Below, in pieces: positions 44,785 through 54,802 of a stretch of DNA of 64,000 nt (its first letter is position 1; the number at the start of each line of letters is the position of its first letter). Under the pieces are notes generated by a model, which worked only from the letters and a program-made list of their open reading frames with translations, was not told where the DNA came from and ran no database searches. Both the position numbers and the translations under genes were made by a program. Origin of the DNA: Afifella pfennigii DSM 17143 (GTDB lineage Bacteria > Pseudomonadota > Alphaproteobacteria > Rhizobiales > Afifellaceae); the NCBI RefSeq assembly GCF_000688515.1, contig NZ_JHZK01000014.1:1-64000 (forward strand). Direction: 5' to 3'.

Positions 44785-44864
44785 ACTATGGATGGAAGAT
44801 GACAGTCCCATGCCGGCGGCAAGGGAGTTGAAACGGCGCGGCTGCGGCAAAGCGCCTCGCTCGC

Positions 44865-46103
44865 TCATTCGTCCGCGTCCCTTGCCTCAACCACCTCGAC
44901 GCCCTCATCGACCTCGTTGGAGGGGAAGAGAACGACCAGGTCGCCTTCGGCAAGACCGCCCCGTATCTCCGCGACGTCCGCCCCGAGGGCGCCGAGCGTG
45001 ACGTCGGCGAGATGCGCCGTGCCGTCCTCGACACGGTAGACGGCCCAGCCGGTATCGCGCCGGAAGAGAGCGCCGACCGGCACGACGAGCACATCCTGAC
45101 GCTCGTCGACGGTGATGCGCGCGCGCACTTCATAGCCGTGGCCGAGGCGCTTCCAGGCCGCCAGCTCGCCCGCCGGATCGATGAGAACGTTGGCGCGCTG
45201 CTCCTCGATGCCGAGGGCCGAGACTTCGGTCTCGGCGACAGGCTCCACCAGGCGCACGCTACCCGGGAGCGGATCCGGCATGCCCCAGTCGATGATGGAC
45301 GCGGCATATCCGGGGGCGATGCGCACGGCATCCTGCGACAGGAAATCGGCGACTACCTCCAGGCGGTTCGGATCGCCGATGTCGAGGATGGCATCGCCGG
45401 GGGCCACCGGGCGGCTGCTCTTTTCCGGGATTCTCAGGACCACGCCGGAGACGGGCGCACGCAGGGCTAGCACGGCCGGGGGCGGATCGTCGGTGGCGCT
45501 GCCATTGGCGGCCGGCTCGTAAACCTCGTCAAGCAACGTGCGGCTCGCCGTCAGCTCCGCCTCGCGCACAGAGACGGCGGCAATCGCGGCCGCCAGCGCC
45601 GCCTCGGTTGCGCGCATTTCGCGCTGGGCGATATCGAACGCACTCTCCGACGCGGCGCCGCGCAGGGCGAGCCGCTCCTGGCGATCGAAATCCCGCTTGG
45701 CGTTCTCCGCCAGGGCGCGGGCGCGCTCCTCTTCCGCTTCGGCCGCCGCCACCGCCGCCTCGGCGGCGCGCACCTTCGCCTCCTGCTCCTGACGGCTGCG
45801 GATGTCCAGAAGCTCCGGCGTTACCGGCACGATGCGGGCAACGACCGTCTCGCCCGCCTCCACCTTATCACCGACCTCCAGCTCGATGCGCTGCAGATGC
45901 CCGCGCGCAGGGGCGGTCATGGCGTAGACGTCGCGGTAGCGCGCCTTGCCCTCGTCGACGACCTCCACCTTGACCGTGCCGCGCGCGATCGTCGTCAGTT
46001 CCACGGCCACCGGCCGGGGGGCAATGGCCCAGGCGAGCCACGCGGCAAGGCCGACAAGGACAAGCAGCGCCAGCAGCCATTTGATCCAGCTCTTGCGCAT
46101 CAT
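44865..46103 (-). CDS. HlyD/MacA-type periplasmic adaptor protein
   Basis: A 412-residue membrane-fusion protein. One N-terminal anchor helix (WIKWLLALLVLVGLAAWLAW) is followed by a barrel-sandwich start (IARGTVKVEVVDEGKARYRD). A long alpha-helical hairpin of coiled coil (QEQEAKVRAAEAAVAAAEAE) and the beta-barrel domains come next. The ATG at 46103 shares a base with the stop of the permease gene. It would connect the ABC exporter to an outer-membrane channel, which is not encoded nearby. Confidence 0.9.
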   Translation of the reverse strand: MMRKSWIKWLLALLVLVGLAAWLAWAIAPRPVAVELTTIARGTVKVEVVDEGKARYRDVYAMTAPARGHLQRIELEVGDKVEAGETVVARIVPVTPELLDIRSRQEQEAKVRAAEAAVAAAEAEEERARALAENAKRDFDRQERLALRGAASESAFDIAQREMRATEAALAAAIAAVSVREAELTASRTLLDEVYEPAANGSATDDPPPAVLALRAPVSGVVLRIPEKSSRPVAPGDAILDIGDPNRLEVVADFLSQDAVRIAPGYAASIIDWGMPDPLPGSVRLVEPVAETEVSALGIEEQRANVLIDPAGELAAWKRLGHGYEVRARITVDERQDVLVVPVGALFRRDTGWAVYRVEDGTAHLADVTLGALGADVAEIRGGLAEGDLVVLFPSNEVDEGVEVVEARDADE

Positions 46104-48463
46104 CACTCCCGCGTCTTCAAGACGCCGACGAGATCGAGCCGGCGAATGCGCCAGGCGACGACAAGCGCCGACAGCGCCACCGTGACCACCACGACGGCGA
46201 CGGAGATACCATAGGTCTGGGAGGAAACGACGAGCGGCACAGAATAGAACTCGGTGGAGAAAGCGGACGAGAAATAGGCCGCGCCCCAATAGCCCAGAAT
46301 CGCGCCCACCGGGAGTGCCGCCAGCGTCAAAAGCCCCAGCTCGGCAAGCAGCACATAGGCGGTCTCGCCGGTGGTGAAGCCGAGGACGCGCAGGCTGGCG
46401 AGATCCCTGCTCCGCTCCGACAGGGCTATGCGGGCGGTGTTGTAGGCGACGCCGAAGGCAATGGCCGCAGCAAAGCCGACATAGAAGAACATGGTGACGA
46501 AGATGCCTTCGGCGAGTTCCTCGGTGAAGGCGGTGACGGCTTGGTCCCGATCCTCCACGCCGACCACGAGCGGCGTGCGCTTCAACAGCGCATAAAGGCC
46601 ATCGCGCCGATCTTCGGCGACGAGAAGATTGAGCGTGGAGACCAGCGGCGGCTCGCCCATCAACCGGCTGAGTTCCTCAAGACCGATGAAGGCGGTCAGG
46701 CCGGTGAGTTCCTCGCTGAGGGCGCCGACCCGCAGCGTCACCTGCGGCCTGGAGCGCTCCAGGACGGAAAGGCGCACGCGCTCGCCCGGTTCAACGCCCA
46801 GCCGTTTCGCCAGCCCCGTGGAAATGATGACGCCATTGGCCGGCAAGCCCATCGGCTCGCCGGAAGGGTCCAGCGGCACGGTGAGGACGGCCTCCTGCGG
46901 CAGGCCGATGAGGCCGATGCGCTTGGATTTGGCGCCGGCGGATATCTCCGCGGCGACGGTGCGGGTGCCTTCGGCGGCGATGACGCCCGGCAGGGCGGTG
47001 ATGGGCGCCAGGGCGCGCAGCGGTTGCGGCTCGGCCAGCGTCACGCTCATCTGCCAGCGATTGGCCTCGAAGAAGGCCCGGGCGACCATGCGGTCAATGG
47101 AATCGAAGAAGAAGACGGTGGCCACCAGCGAGGCGAGCGCGAGGGCAAGGCCGAAAGCCGTCATGGCGGCGCGGGCCGGCCAGCGCTCCAGGGTGCGCAG
47201 GACGATCTGGGAGAGCGCGTCGAGGACCGTGGCAAGGCCGAGCCGGTCAAGAAGGCCGCGGCGATAGACGGCCGGCGCCGGCGGCGACATGGCCACGGCC
47301 GGAGGGATGGCGACAACCCGCGCCAGAGGCCGCCAGACGCCGATGGCGACGGCGATGGCGACGGCCAGGGTGGCGCCGCCGATCGCCGGCCAGGAAAGGG
47401 CAAAGGCGACGTCCGGCAGGCGGTAGAACTCAGCGTAAAGGCCCATGATGGCACTCGCCAGCCAGAGGCCGAAGAAAACGCCGCTGACAAGGCCGAGTGT
47501 GCCTGTCGCCGCCGCATGGCGGGCATAATGCGCGCCTACCTCCGCATTGGTGAAACCGAAGGCTTTCATCAGGCCGATCTGCGTGCGCTCGGTCTCAAAC
47601 TGGCGGGCGAGGACGCTCTGCACCAGAAAGCCGGCGACGAGCAGGAAGATCGGCGGCAGGACGAGACCGATGGTGAAGAGCTGCTCGAATTCCGCTTCCA
47701 GATAGGCGTGCGAGGGCTGGTCTGCGCGCAGAATAGCGTCGGTGACGCCATAGGGCGCCAGCTCTCGCTTCACGGCGGCCTGGACGGCGGGCGGATCGGC
47801 GGCCGCCGTCAGCGTCAGGGCGGCGCTGTTGAAGCTGTCCTCAAGGTCGCTGGCGGCGGCGAGCGCCTTCTCATCGACCCAAAAGACGGCATAGGCGGAA
47901 GGATCGGGTACGAGGCTGCCCGGCTCGGCGGCGAGCACGTATTCCGGCGAGCGGCCGGCGCCGACGATCCTCAGCGGCAGAAGCCGGCCGCGCACCAGGA
48001 CGTTCAGCGTCGTGCCGAGGCGCATGTCGTTGGCCTCAAGGAAGCTTTCCAGCGCGATGGCCTCGGTCGGGCGGTCCGGATCGGGCCGGCGTCCCTCCGT
48101 CAGAAGCACCCGGTTGAGGCTGTCGCCATCGGTCAGGGAAACCAGCCTGCCGGTCGCCGGGCGGGCGCGGCCGGGTATGTCGACAAGACCCGCCTCTTCG
48201 ATGCGGACATCCACCGTGGCCACGCCGTCGATGGCGGCGAGCGGGCGGGCGGCACGCATCGGCGCCCGGCGCAAATTGACGAAGACATCGGCAAATCGCG
48301 TCTCGGCGTAATAGGCCTCGCGCGCCTCGGAGAGAGCGTTGAGGGCGGAAAAGGCCATCACCGTCATGGCGACGCCGCAGGCCAGCACCATAGCGATCGC
48401 CGCGTATTGCGTCTTCAGGCGCCAGAGATCGCGAAGGAACTTCATATCGCGCGCGCCGAGCAT
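46103..48463 (-). CDS. MacB/FtsX-type ABC exporter permease, double-length
   Basis: A 786-residue permease. A first helix near residue 22 ([20 protein letters not shown]) is followed by a large periplasmic domain, three helices near 270-380, a second helix/periplasmic domain unit from about 430, and three final helices near 660-770. Two FtsX domains in one chain match the duplicated type found with LolD-like ATPases. It would act by pulling lipids or amphiphiles from the membrane rather than through a pore. It is coupled to the ATPase upstream (10 bases) and the adaptor downstream. Confidence 0.88.
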   Translation of the reverse strand: MLGARDMKFLRDLWRLKTQYAAIAMVLACGVAMTVMAFSALNALSEAREAYYAETRFADVFVNLRRAPMRAARPLAAIDGVATVDVRIEEAGLVDIPGRARPATGRLVSLTDGDSLNRVLLTEGRRPDPDRPTEAIALESFLEANDMRLGTTLNVLVRGRLLPLRIVGAGRSPEYVLAAEPGSLVPDPSAYAVFWVDEKALAAASDLEDSFNSAALTLTAAADPPAVQAAVKRELAPYGVTDAILRADQPSHAYLEAEFEQLFTIGLVLPPIFLLVAGFLVQSVLARQFETERTQIGLMKAFGFTNAEVGAHYARHAAATGTLGLVSGVFFGLWLASAIMGLYAEFYRLPDVAFALSWPAIGGATLAVAIAVAIGVWRPLARVVAIPPAVAMSPPAPAVYRRGLLDRLGLATVLDALSQIVLRTLERWPARAAMTAFGLALALASLVATVFFFDSIDRMVARAFFEANRWQMSVTLAEPQPLRALAPITALPGVIAAEGTRTVAAEISAGAKSKRIGLIGLPQEAVLTVPLDPSGEPMGLPANGVIISTGLAKRLGVEPGERVRLSVLERSRPQVTLRVGALSEELTGLTAFIGLEELSRLMGEPPLVSTLNLLVAEDRRDGLYALLKRTPLVVGVEDRDQAVTAFTEELAEGIFVTMFFYVGFAAAIAFGVAYNTARIALSERSRDLASLRVLGFTTGETAYVLLAELGLLTLAALPVGAILGYWGAAYFSSAFSTEFYSVPLVVSSQTYGISVAVVVVTVALSALVVAWRIRRLDLVGVLKTRE

Positions 48464-48472
48464 GGCCGCCGC

Positions 48473-49210
48473 TTACCAGGCCAGGCTCGATGGCGCCTGG
48501 CGGCGCGCATTGCGGGTCTCGTTGACGATGCGCCCGTCGCTCATGAACAACGTGCGGTCGCCGATCGCCGCCATGTCGGCATTGTGCGAGATGACGACAA
48601 CCGTAGTGGAAAGCTCGACATTGACCTTGTTGATGGCTTCCAGGACGCGGATGCCGGTCTTGGAATCGAGCGCGCCGGTCGGCTCGTCGCACAACAGCAC
48701 TTCCGGTTGCTTGGCGATGGCGCGGGCGATGGCGACACGCTGCTGCTCGCCGCCGGAGAGCTGGGCAGGAAAGTGGTTCAACCGATCTTCGAGGCCGACG
48801 ATGGCGAGCGCCTCCTCCGGGCGCATCGCGTCGCGGTCAATCTCCGTCACCAGGGCGACGTTCTCGCGCGCCGTCAGGCTCGGCATGAGATTGTACATCT
48901 GGAAGATGAAGCCAACGGAATCGCGGCGGTAGAAGGTGAGCGCCCGGTCGGAGGCCGCCGTCAGCTCAAGATCGCGAAAAAAGACGCGCCCCTCGGTAGC
49001 GCGGTCCAGGCCACCGAGAATGTTGACCAGCGTCGACTTGCCGGAGCCGGAGGTGCCGAGAATGAAGACGAGTTCGCCGGTCGGAATCTCCAGATCGACG
49101 CCGCGCAGGGCATGCACGGCGACCTCGCCCATGCCGTAGACCTTGGTCAGGCCCTCGACGCGGAATGCAGGACCGGTGCCGGTTCGAGCCTCTGCGCTCG
49201 CCTCTGCCAT
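48473..49210 (-). CDS. LolD/MacB-type ABC transporter ATPase
   Basis: A 245-residue ATPase. Walker A is GTSGSGKST near residue 52, the signature is [20 protein letters not shown], and Walker B is [32 protein letters not shown] and [20 protein letters not shown] are typical of the MacB/LolD subgroup. It powers the duplicated permease and adaptor genes downstream on the same transcript. Confidence 0.92.
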   Translation of the reverse strand: MAEASAEARTGTGPAFRVEGLTKVYGMGEVAVHALRGVDLEIPTGELVFILGTSGSGKSTLVNILGGLDRATEGRVFFRDLELTAASDRALTFYRRDSVGFIFQMYNLMPSLTARENVALVTEIDRDAMRPEEALAIVGLEDRLNHFPAQLSGGEQQRVAIARAIAKQPEVLLCDEPTGALDSKTGIRVLEAINKVNVELSTTVVVISHNADMAAIGDRTLFMSDGRIVNETRNARRQAPSSLAW

Positions 49211-49311
49211 TGCCTACCCAGGGGCCTTTCTCGTCCGTCATATGGCCCGCCCGGCAGGTCACGCCAAGCGCAAACGCCCGCGACGCCTTGCTCCGCCGCG
49301 CCGACGGCGGC

Positions 49312-49749
49312 CTATTTTCGCCCGGCCTTCTCCAGAAAGGCCTTGAAAGCCGTCAACGTCTCCTCGCTGACGTGGTGCTCGATGCCCTCTGCGTCCTGCT
49401 CGGCCGTGTCGCGATGGATACCGATCGCCAGGAGGAAATCGCGCACCAGAGCGTGACGCTTGCGCGAATGCGCGGCCATGGCACGACCCTGCTCGGTCAG
49501 GAAGACGGAGCGATAGGGTTCCGAGGTCACCAGCCCGTCGCGGATGAGGCGCTGGATGGTCCGGTTCACCGTGGCGTGGGTCACGCCGAAGCGCTCAGCG
49601 AGATCGGTGGCACGCGCCTCGCCATTGGCAGTGATGAGGTCGTCGATGAGCTCGACATAGTCCTCCGCCACCTCCGATTGATGCGCCTTGCGTACCCGCT
49701 CGAAAGCGGCGCGCTGGCGAGCGGGATTGAGAAGACTTGTCCCGGCCAT
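49312..49749 (-). CDS. mntR: MntR/DtxR-type metal-responsive regulator
   Basis: A 145-residue regulator. The winged helix is at about 30-85 (EDYVELIDDLITANGEARAT, DLAERFGVTHATVNRTIQRL). The dimer/metal domain follows with HALVRDFLLAIGIH, then AEQDAEGIEHHVSEETL, which carries the Glu/His metal ligands. The absence of an SH3 domain fits MntR rather than DtxR/IdeR. GGAG precedes the ATG at 49749. It is divergent from the metal importer operon and probably represses it when manganese is ample. Confidence 0.88.
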   Translation of the reverse strand: MAGTSLLNPARQRAAFERVRKAHQSEVAEDYVELIDDLITANGEARATDLAERFGVTHATVNRTIQRLIRDGLVTSEPYRSVFLTEQGRAMAAHSRKRHALVRDFLLAIGIHRDTAEQDAEGIEHHVSEETLTAFKAFLEKAGRK

Positions 49750-49813
49750 GGCATGTCTCTCCTCGCGGCGGGTCATGGCATCCATGTAACGAATTTCCAT
49801 CCGCGCACAATCC

Positions 49814-49904
49814 TTAGCCAAAGCTACGCGAGGGCGCAGCCGACCCTTCCTCAGAAAAATACCCTTGACGCCGAACGGCCAGCTTATAATTTGTCTGAGG
49901 CTAA
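49814..49904. promoter_or_regulatory. mntR/importer promoter region with inverted TTAGCC half-sites
   Basis: The 180-base divergent spacer contains TATAAT at 49885-49890 for the importer. TTAGCC at 49814-49819 and GGCTAA at 49899-49904 are inverted copies. GGCTAAAAT, with TTTGTCT before it, forms a loose inverted repeat beside the -10. These are plausible MntR contacts. No clean -35 at 17 bases was found. Confidence 0.35.
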
Positions 49905-49929
49905 AATTTTCATTGGAAGGTCCAGATTG

Positions 49930-50928
49930 GTGTGGAGAGCAAACCGTTTTGGCGCGATCCGTGGCCTCGCCGGGCTTGGCCTCGCGGCCACCCTGGCATG
50001 TGGCGTCGCGGTCGCGCAGGAGAGGCCGAAGGCCGTCGCCACGGTCGGGATGATTGCGGATGTCGGGCAGAACGTCGCCGGCACGTGCCTCGATGTCACC
50101 GCGCTGATGGGGCCGGGCATCGACCCGCATCTCTACCAGGCGAGCGCCGGCGACGTACGGACCTTCGATCGCGCCGACATCATCCTCTATTCCGGCTACT
50201 CGCTGGAGGGGCAGCTCGGCGAGGTGCTGGCCAAGTTCGAGAGCCGCAAGCCGACGCTCGCCGTCTCGCCCGCCTCCATCCCGCCCGCCGAGCTAATCGC
50301 CGCACAGGGCGTCTACGGCATCGATCCGCATCTTTGGATGGATGTGCGGCTATGGGCGATGCTGGCGCCGACGATCGCAGAGGCCTTTGCGGAGGTGGCG
50401 CCGGATTGCGGCGCGCAGATGCAACAGAACACGGAGGCCTATGCCGCCCAGCTCGGCGGGCTGCACGATTGGATCAAGGCGAGCGTCGCCAGCATCCCGC
50501 AAGAGCAGCGTATCCTCGTCACCGCGCATGACGCCTTCGGCTACTACGGCCGCGCCTACGGCATCGAGGTGATCGGCATCCAGGGCATCAGCACGGAGGC
50601 GGAAGCGAGCGTCGCCGATATCCGCAACGTGGCGCAGCTCGTCGTCGACCGGGACGTTCCGGCCATCTTCGTGGAAAGCACGATCAACCCGCGCACCGTG
50701 CAGGCGATCATCGATGCGGCCCGGGAGAAGGGACATGCGGTGACGATCGGCGGTGAGCTCTATTCCGACGCGATGGGAGAGCCTGGCACGGCGGGCAGCA
50801 CCTATATCGGCATGCTGTTTGAGAACACGCGCACCATCGTCACGGCGCTCGGCGGCGAGCTGGCACCGTTGCCGCAAACCCTTAAGTCCTGGGCGGAGCA
50901 GTGGAATGTTGATGTCGCCGAGCAGTAG
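49930..50928 (+). CDS. TroA/MntA-type metal ABC transporter binding protein
   Basis: A 332-residue cluster 9 receptor with an N-terminal signal ([18 protein letters not shown]). The metal ligands fit TroA: His67 in GIDPHLYQ, His134 in GIDPHLWMD, His200 in [15 protein letters not shown] and Asp280 in GELYSDAMG. TroA binds zinc and manganese, and the neighbouring MntR points to manganese. The GTG at 49930 has GGAAGG 9 bases upstream, and a TTG precedes it. The ATPase gene overlaps its 3' end by 23 bases. Confidence 0.9.
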   Translation: MWRANRFGAIRGLAGLGLAATLACGVAVAQERPKAVATVGMIADVGQNVAGTCLDVTALMGPGIDPHLYQASAGDVRTFDRADIILYSGYSLEGQLGEVLAKFESRKPTLAVSPASIPPAELIAAQGVYGIDPHLWMDVRLWAMLAPTIAEAFAEVAPDCGAQMQQNTEAYAAQLGGLHDWIKASVASIPQEQRILVTAHDAFGYYGRAYGIEVIGIQGISTEAEASVADIRNVAQLVVDRDVPAIFVESTINPRTVQAIIDAAREKGHAVTIGGELYSDAMGEPGTAGSTYIGMLFENTRTIVTALGGELAPLPQTLKSWAEQWNVDVAEQ

Positions 50929-51823
50929 GCGCAGGCGGCAGGGCTATGCGGCCGCCGCGAGGCCGGCCGCCGCGAGGCTGCACGAGCCTCGGCTTGCCGC
51001 CCATGTGGAAGATCTCACCGTCAGCTATCACGACAAGCCGGTGCTCTTCGACATCGACCTCAACGTGCCGCCGGGCGTCATGTGCGCCATCGTCGGCCCG
51101 AACGGCGCCGGCAAGTCGACGCTGATCAAGGCCATCCTCGGCCTCGTCAAGCCGACCTCCGGCCACATCACCTTGCATGGCCTGCCCTACCGGCAGGTGC
51201 GCGCGCGCGTCGGCTACGTGCCGCAGCGCTCCACCGTCGATTGGGATTTCCCCACCACCGTGCACGACGTGGTGACGATGGGGCTCTACGGCCAGATCGG
51301 ATGGTTCAAGCGACCGGGCCGGCGCGAGCGGGAAAAGGCCAGCGAGGCGCTCAAGATGGTCGGCATGCAGGACTTCGCACGCCGCCAGATCAGCCAGCTC
51401 TCCGGCGGGCAGCAGCAGCGCGTCTTCCTCGCCCGCGCCCTGGTGCAGGAGGCGGACGTGTACTTCCTCGACGAGCCGATGGCCGGCGTCGACGCCACCA
51501 CGGAGCGCGCCATCGTCAAGATCCTCGGAGCGCTGCGCGATGCGGGAAAGACGGTGATCGTGGTGCATCACGACTTGCAGACCGTCAGGAGCTATTTCGA
51601 CTGGCTGGTGCTGCTCAATGTGCGCGTCATCGCGCAAGGCCCGGTGGACGACATCTACACGGCCGACAATCTGCGCGCCACCTATGGCGGCCAGATCGCG
51701 CTTCTGGAACATGGCGACTTCACCAGGCCCGCTCCCGCCCCCGGCCCCGGCCCCGCCCCCGGCCCCGGCTTCGACGCGCAGAAAGAGGATGCGGGGCCGC
51801 CTCAAGCGGCCGAAGCACGATGA
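50906..51823 (+). CDS. Metal ABC transporter ATPase (TroB/MntB type) with Pro-rich tail
   Basis: A 305-residue ATPase. Walker A is GPNGAGKST, the signature [20 protein letters not shown], and Walker [33 protein letters not shown] is typical of manganese/zinc importers. The C-terminus has an alternating Pro/Ala/Gly stretch ([14 protein letters not shown]) encoded by a C-rich simple repeat near 51730-51770. This stretch is not needed for the fold and is likely variable. It overlaps the receptor gene before it and the permease after it. Confidence 0.9.
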   Translation: MLMSPSSRRRRQGYAAAARPAAARLHEPRLAAHVEDLTVSYHDKPVLFDIDLNVPPGVMCAIVGPNGAGKSTLIKAILGLVKPTSGHITLHGLPYRQVRARVGYVPQRSTVDWDFPTTVHDVVTMGLYGQIGWFKRPGRREREKASEALKMVGMQDFARRQISQLSGGQQQRVFLARALVQEADVYFLDEPMAGVDATTERAIVKILGALRDAGKTVIVVHHDLQTVRSYFDWLVLLNVRVIAQGPVDDIYTADNLRATYGGQIALLEHGDFTRPAPAPGPGPAPGPGFDAQKEDAGPPQAAEAR

Positions 51824-52959
51824 GCGGGCTTCTCGCCTTCCTCTCCGACTACACGATCCAGAACGTGGCGCTCGGCGCGGCGATCCTCGGCGTCATCTCC
51901 GGCGTGCTCGGCTGCTTCGCGGTCCTGCGCCAACAGAGCCTTCTCGGCGATACGCTCTCGCACGCGGCGCTGCCGGGCATCTGCCTCGGCTTCATCTTCG
52001 CCGGCACGCGCGAGCTCTCCGCCATCCTGGCGGGCGCCCTTCTCACCGGCATCCTGGCGGCGCTGTTCATGCTTGCCCTCAGCCGCCGCACGCGGCTGAA
52101 GACCGACGCCGCGCTCGGCATCTCGCTGTCGGTGTTCTTCGCCATCGGCATCGTGCTGTTGACCTACATCCAGGGTACCGGCAACGCCGCGCAAGGCGGG
52201 CTCGACACCTTCCTGTTCGGCCAGGCGGCGGCGATCCTGCGCTCCGACATCTACGTCATGGGGACGATCACGCTCATCGGCCTTGGCCTCGTCCTCGCCT
52301 TCTGGAAGGAGTTCAAGCTCGTCACCTTCGATCCGGGCTTTGCCGGCTCGCTCGGCATGCCGGTGACGGTGGTGGAGACGGCGCTGACGCTGCTCATTGC
52401 GCTCGCCGTCGTCGTGGGGCTGCAAATGGTGGGCGTCGTTCTGATGGCCGCCATGGTGATCGCGCCGGCGGCCGCGGCCCGGCAATGGGTGCGCTCGCTG
52501 GAAGCGATGGTGATCCTGTCGGCCCTGATGGGCATCATCGCCGGCGTTTCCGGCGCCCTTGTCAGCGCCCTCGCCACGGGGCTCGCCACCGGGCCTCTGG
52601 TGGTGCTCGCCGCTTCCGCGCTCGTTCTTGTGTCGATCTTTCTGGCGCCGGAACGCGGGCTCCTCTGGAGCGGGCTGCGCCGCTGGCGGGCGGAACGGCA
52701 TCTGCGTGGCCGGCAGGTGCTCGCCACCATGTACGAGCTCGCCGCCGCGCATGACAATCCGGCCTACCCGGCCGAGCAATCGATGCTGGACGCCTATCAC
52801 GGCCTCGGCACGGGCAAAGTTCTGCATCGGCTTCAGGGCCGCGGCCTGGTGCGCCGCACCACGCATATGCCCCAGGAAGGCATCCATTGGGAGCTGACGG
52901 AGGACGGCCGGCACGAGGCGCGCCGGAGCCTCGCCGCGCTCGGAAAGGACGAAAGCTGA
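51820..52959 (+). CDS. Metal ABC transporter permease with C-terminal winged-helix extension
   Basis: A 379-residue protein. Residues 1-278 are an eight- or nine-helix family 3 permease ([40 protein letters not shown]). Residues 296-374 are soluble and read as a winged helix ([58 protein letters not shown]), similar to the DNA-binding domains of DtxR/MarR proteins. The start overlaps the ATPase stop (ATGA). The tail would face the cytosol and may sense or gate; its use is unknown. Confidence 0.85.
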   Translation: MSGLLAFLSDYTIQNVALGAAILGVISGVLGCFAVLRQQSLLGDTLSHAALPGICLGFIFAGTRELSAILAGALLTGILAALFMLALSRRTRLKTDAALGISLSVFFAIGIVLLTYIQGTGNAAQGGLDTFLFGQAAAILRSDIYVMGTITLIGLGLVLAFWKEFKLVTFDPGFAGSLGMPVTVVETALTLLIALAVVVGLQMVGVVLMAAMVIAPAAAARQWVRSLEAMVILSALMGIIAGVSGALVSALATGLATGPLVVLAASALVLVSIFLAPERGLLWSGLRRWRAERHLRGRQVLATMYELAAAHDNPAYPAEQSMLDAYHGLGTGKVLHRLQGRGLVRRTTHMPQEGIHWELTEDGRHEARRSLAALGKDES

Positions 52960-53864
52960 TGCTCGCCGCCTTCTTCGACAGCATCCCGGCGATGATCATC
53001 GCAACCGGCGCGCTGGTGGGCATCGCCGCCTCGCTCGTCGGCACCTTCCTCGTCCTGCGCGGCTCCTCGCTCCTGTCGGACGCCATCAGCCATTCCATCG
53101 TCCTCGGCATCGTCGTCGTGTGGATGCTGACGGGGGCGCAAAGCGGGCCGGTGCAGCTCGTCGGCGCGGCGCTGACGGGGCTCCTTACCGTCTTCCTCAC
53201 CGAGCTTCTCGCCGCCACCGGGCGGGTAAAGAACGACGCCGCCATCGGCCTCGTCTTCCCGGTGCTGTTTTCCATCGGCGTGCTGTTGCTCAACGTCTAT
53301 GCGCGCGACGTGCATATCGACCAGCACACGGTGCTTCTGGGCGAAATCGGTTTCGTCTGGCTCGATACCGTCAGTCTCGGCGGCTACGAGGTGCCGCAAT
53401 CGCTGCTCTCCATGGGAGCCATGGCGGCTTTGAACCTCGTCTTCGTCACCCTCCTGTTCAAGGAGCTGAAGCTCGCCACCTTCGACCGGGCGCTCGCCGC
53501 CGCGCTCGGCTTCATGCCAGGGCTCCTGTTCTACGCCCTTCTGGCGCTGACCAGCGCCACAGCCGTCGCCGCCTTCGACGCGGTCGGGGCGATCTTATTC
53601 ATCGCCTTCGTCATCGTCCCACCCTCGGCGGCCTATCTTATCACCGACCGGCTGTGGCTGATGCTTCTCTTCGCAAGCCTCATCGCCGTCCTCTCCAGCT
53701 TCGCCGGCTACGGCGCGGCGGTGCTACTGGACGTTTCCATCGGCGGGATGATGGCGACGATGACCGGCCTCTTCCTGGTCCTGGCCTTCCTCTTCGGCCC
53801 ACGCTACGGCCTCATCGCGCAGGGGCTGCGCCGTCGCCGCGCCGCCCTCGCGCAGGCCGTGTGA
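52959..53864 (+). CDS. Metal ABC transporter permease (TroD/MntD type)
   Basis: A 301-residue family 3 permease with about eight helices. LRGSSLLSDAISHSIVLGIV and VKNDAAIGLVFPVLFSIGVL are conserved, as is FDAVGAILFIAFVIVPPSAA near residue 200. The ATG shares a base with the previous stop. Together with the extended permease it should form the channel heterodimer. It is the last gene of the operon. Confidence 0.9.
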   Translation: MLAAFFDSIPAMIIATGALVGIAASLVGTFLVLRGSSLLSDAISHSIVLGIVVVWMLTGAQSGPVQLVGAALTGLLTVFLTELLAATGRVKNDAAIGLVFPVLFSIGVLLLNVYARDVHIDQHTVLLGEIGFVWLDTVSLGGYEVPQSLLSMGAMAALNLVFVTLLFKELKLATFDRALAAALGFMPGLLFYALLALTSATAVAAFDAVGAILFIAFVIVPPSAAYLITDRLWLMLLFASLIAVLSSFAGYGAAVLLDVSIGGMMATMTGLFLVLAFLFGPRYGLIAQGLRRRRAALAQAV

Positions 53865-54037
53865 AACAGGATCACGGAGAACGCCCAGAGCCTTCTGAGA
53901 TGAAGTCGAAGAAGGACTGTTTCTCGGCCGCCGCGGCGAGCGGCAAGGAGGGGCTCGCGGCGCGATGCGGAGCATCGGGCAAGAGACCGGGCAAAGCGGG
54001 CGGCCGGCGCGCAAACCCGCCCATCGAACTGAAGGCG

Positions 54038-54802
54038 CTACATCGCGAAGGCGGTGCGGGCGAGCATGTTGGCGCCGAGGAGAAACAACAGCACGAGGAT
54101 GAAGCGGCGGAAGGTCGCCTGGGGCAGCCTCGCGCCCCAGGCATCGCCGGCCCAGACCCCGACCAGCACCGGTGCGACGCAAAGAAGAGCGAGGAGAAAG
54201 CGCTGCGCGTCGAGAAGCCCGATGGCCCAGAAGGAGCCTGAGACGAGGACGCCGAAGACGAGGAAGCACAGGCCGAGCGTGGCCACCATCATCTGCCGCT
54301 CCACGCCCCGGCCGACGAGATAGATGACGAAGAGCGGGCCGTTGGCCGTGGTCAAGGCTCCGACGATGCCGGCGATGAAGCCGGTGGCGGCGCCGGCCGG
54401 CCTCTCCAAGTCGCCAGGCACGGCGATACGCGGATTGACGACGCTCAAGCCGACAAAGGCGAGAATGAAGAGGCCGAGCGCCATGGTGAGCGCCGCCGGC
54501 TCGATGGCATTGACGAAGAGCGCGCCGATGGGCACGCCCAGAAGCAGGCCGAGGAGGATCGGCCAGAATCGCATCAGCGTCGCCTTCGCCAGGCCCGAGC
54601 GGCCGTATTGGTAGACGTTGGCGAAGGGCAGGACGACGGCGTTGACGGCGAGCGCCAGATCGATCGGCACGATGAAGGGCGACATGGAGATCGTCACCAA
54701 GGGCAGGCCGAAGCCAGAGCCGCCCTTCACCAGGCCCCCGATGAAATAGACGAGAAGAAGCCCGAGCATTTCGGCGGGGCCGAGCCCCAGCCAGGCGCTC
54801 AT
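54038..54802 (-). CDS. TauE/SafE-type anion exporter
   Basis: A 254-residue inner-membrane protein with about eight helices. VYFIGGLVKGGSGFGLPLVT and GFIAGIVGALTTANGPLFVI are the two repeat signatures of the family. Members export sulfite, sulfoacetate or other organic acids. It overlaps tctA by 4 bases and is the last gene of the catabolic unit, so it may export an end product such as sulfite (inference) of the compound taken up. Confidence 0.88.
   Translation of the reverse strand: MSAWLGLGPAEMLGLLLVYFIGGLVKGGSGFGLPLVTISMSPFIVPIDLALAVNAVVLPFANVYQYGRSGLAKATLMRFWPILLGLLLGVPIGALFVNAIEPAALTMALGLFILAFVGLSVVNPRIAVPGDLERPAGAATGFIAGIVGALTTANGPLFVIYLVGRGVERQMMVATLGLCFLVFGVLVSGSFWAIGLLDAQRFLLALLCVAPVLVGVWAGDAWGARLPQATFRRFILVLLFLLGANMLARTAFAM

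Noticed and set aside
49171-49195. tRNA T-arm-like GGTTCGAGCC
   Set aside because: It lies within the ABC ATPase coding sequence, and no acceptor or anticodon stem pairs around it.
46541-49456. A 971-codon plus-strand open frame
   Set aside because: It is antisense to the ABC exporter permease and ATPase, whose motifs are complete. High GC makes such long shadows common.
53865-54037. Short open frames between the metal permease and the TauE gene
   Set aside because: They lack ribosome binding sites and resemble no known protein. Treated as plain intergenic sequence.
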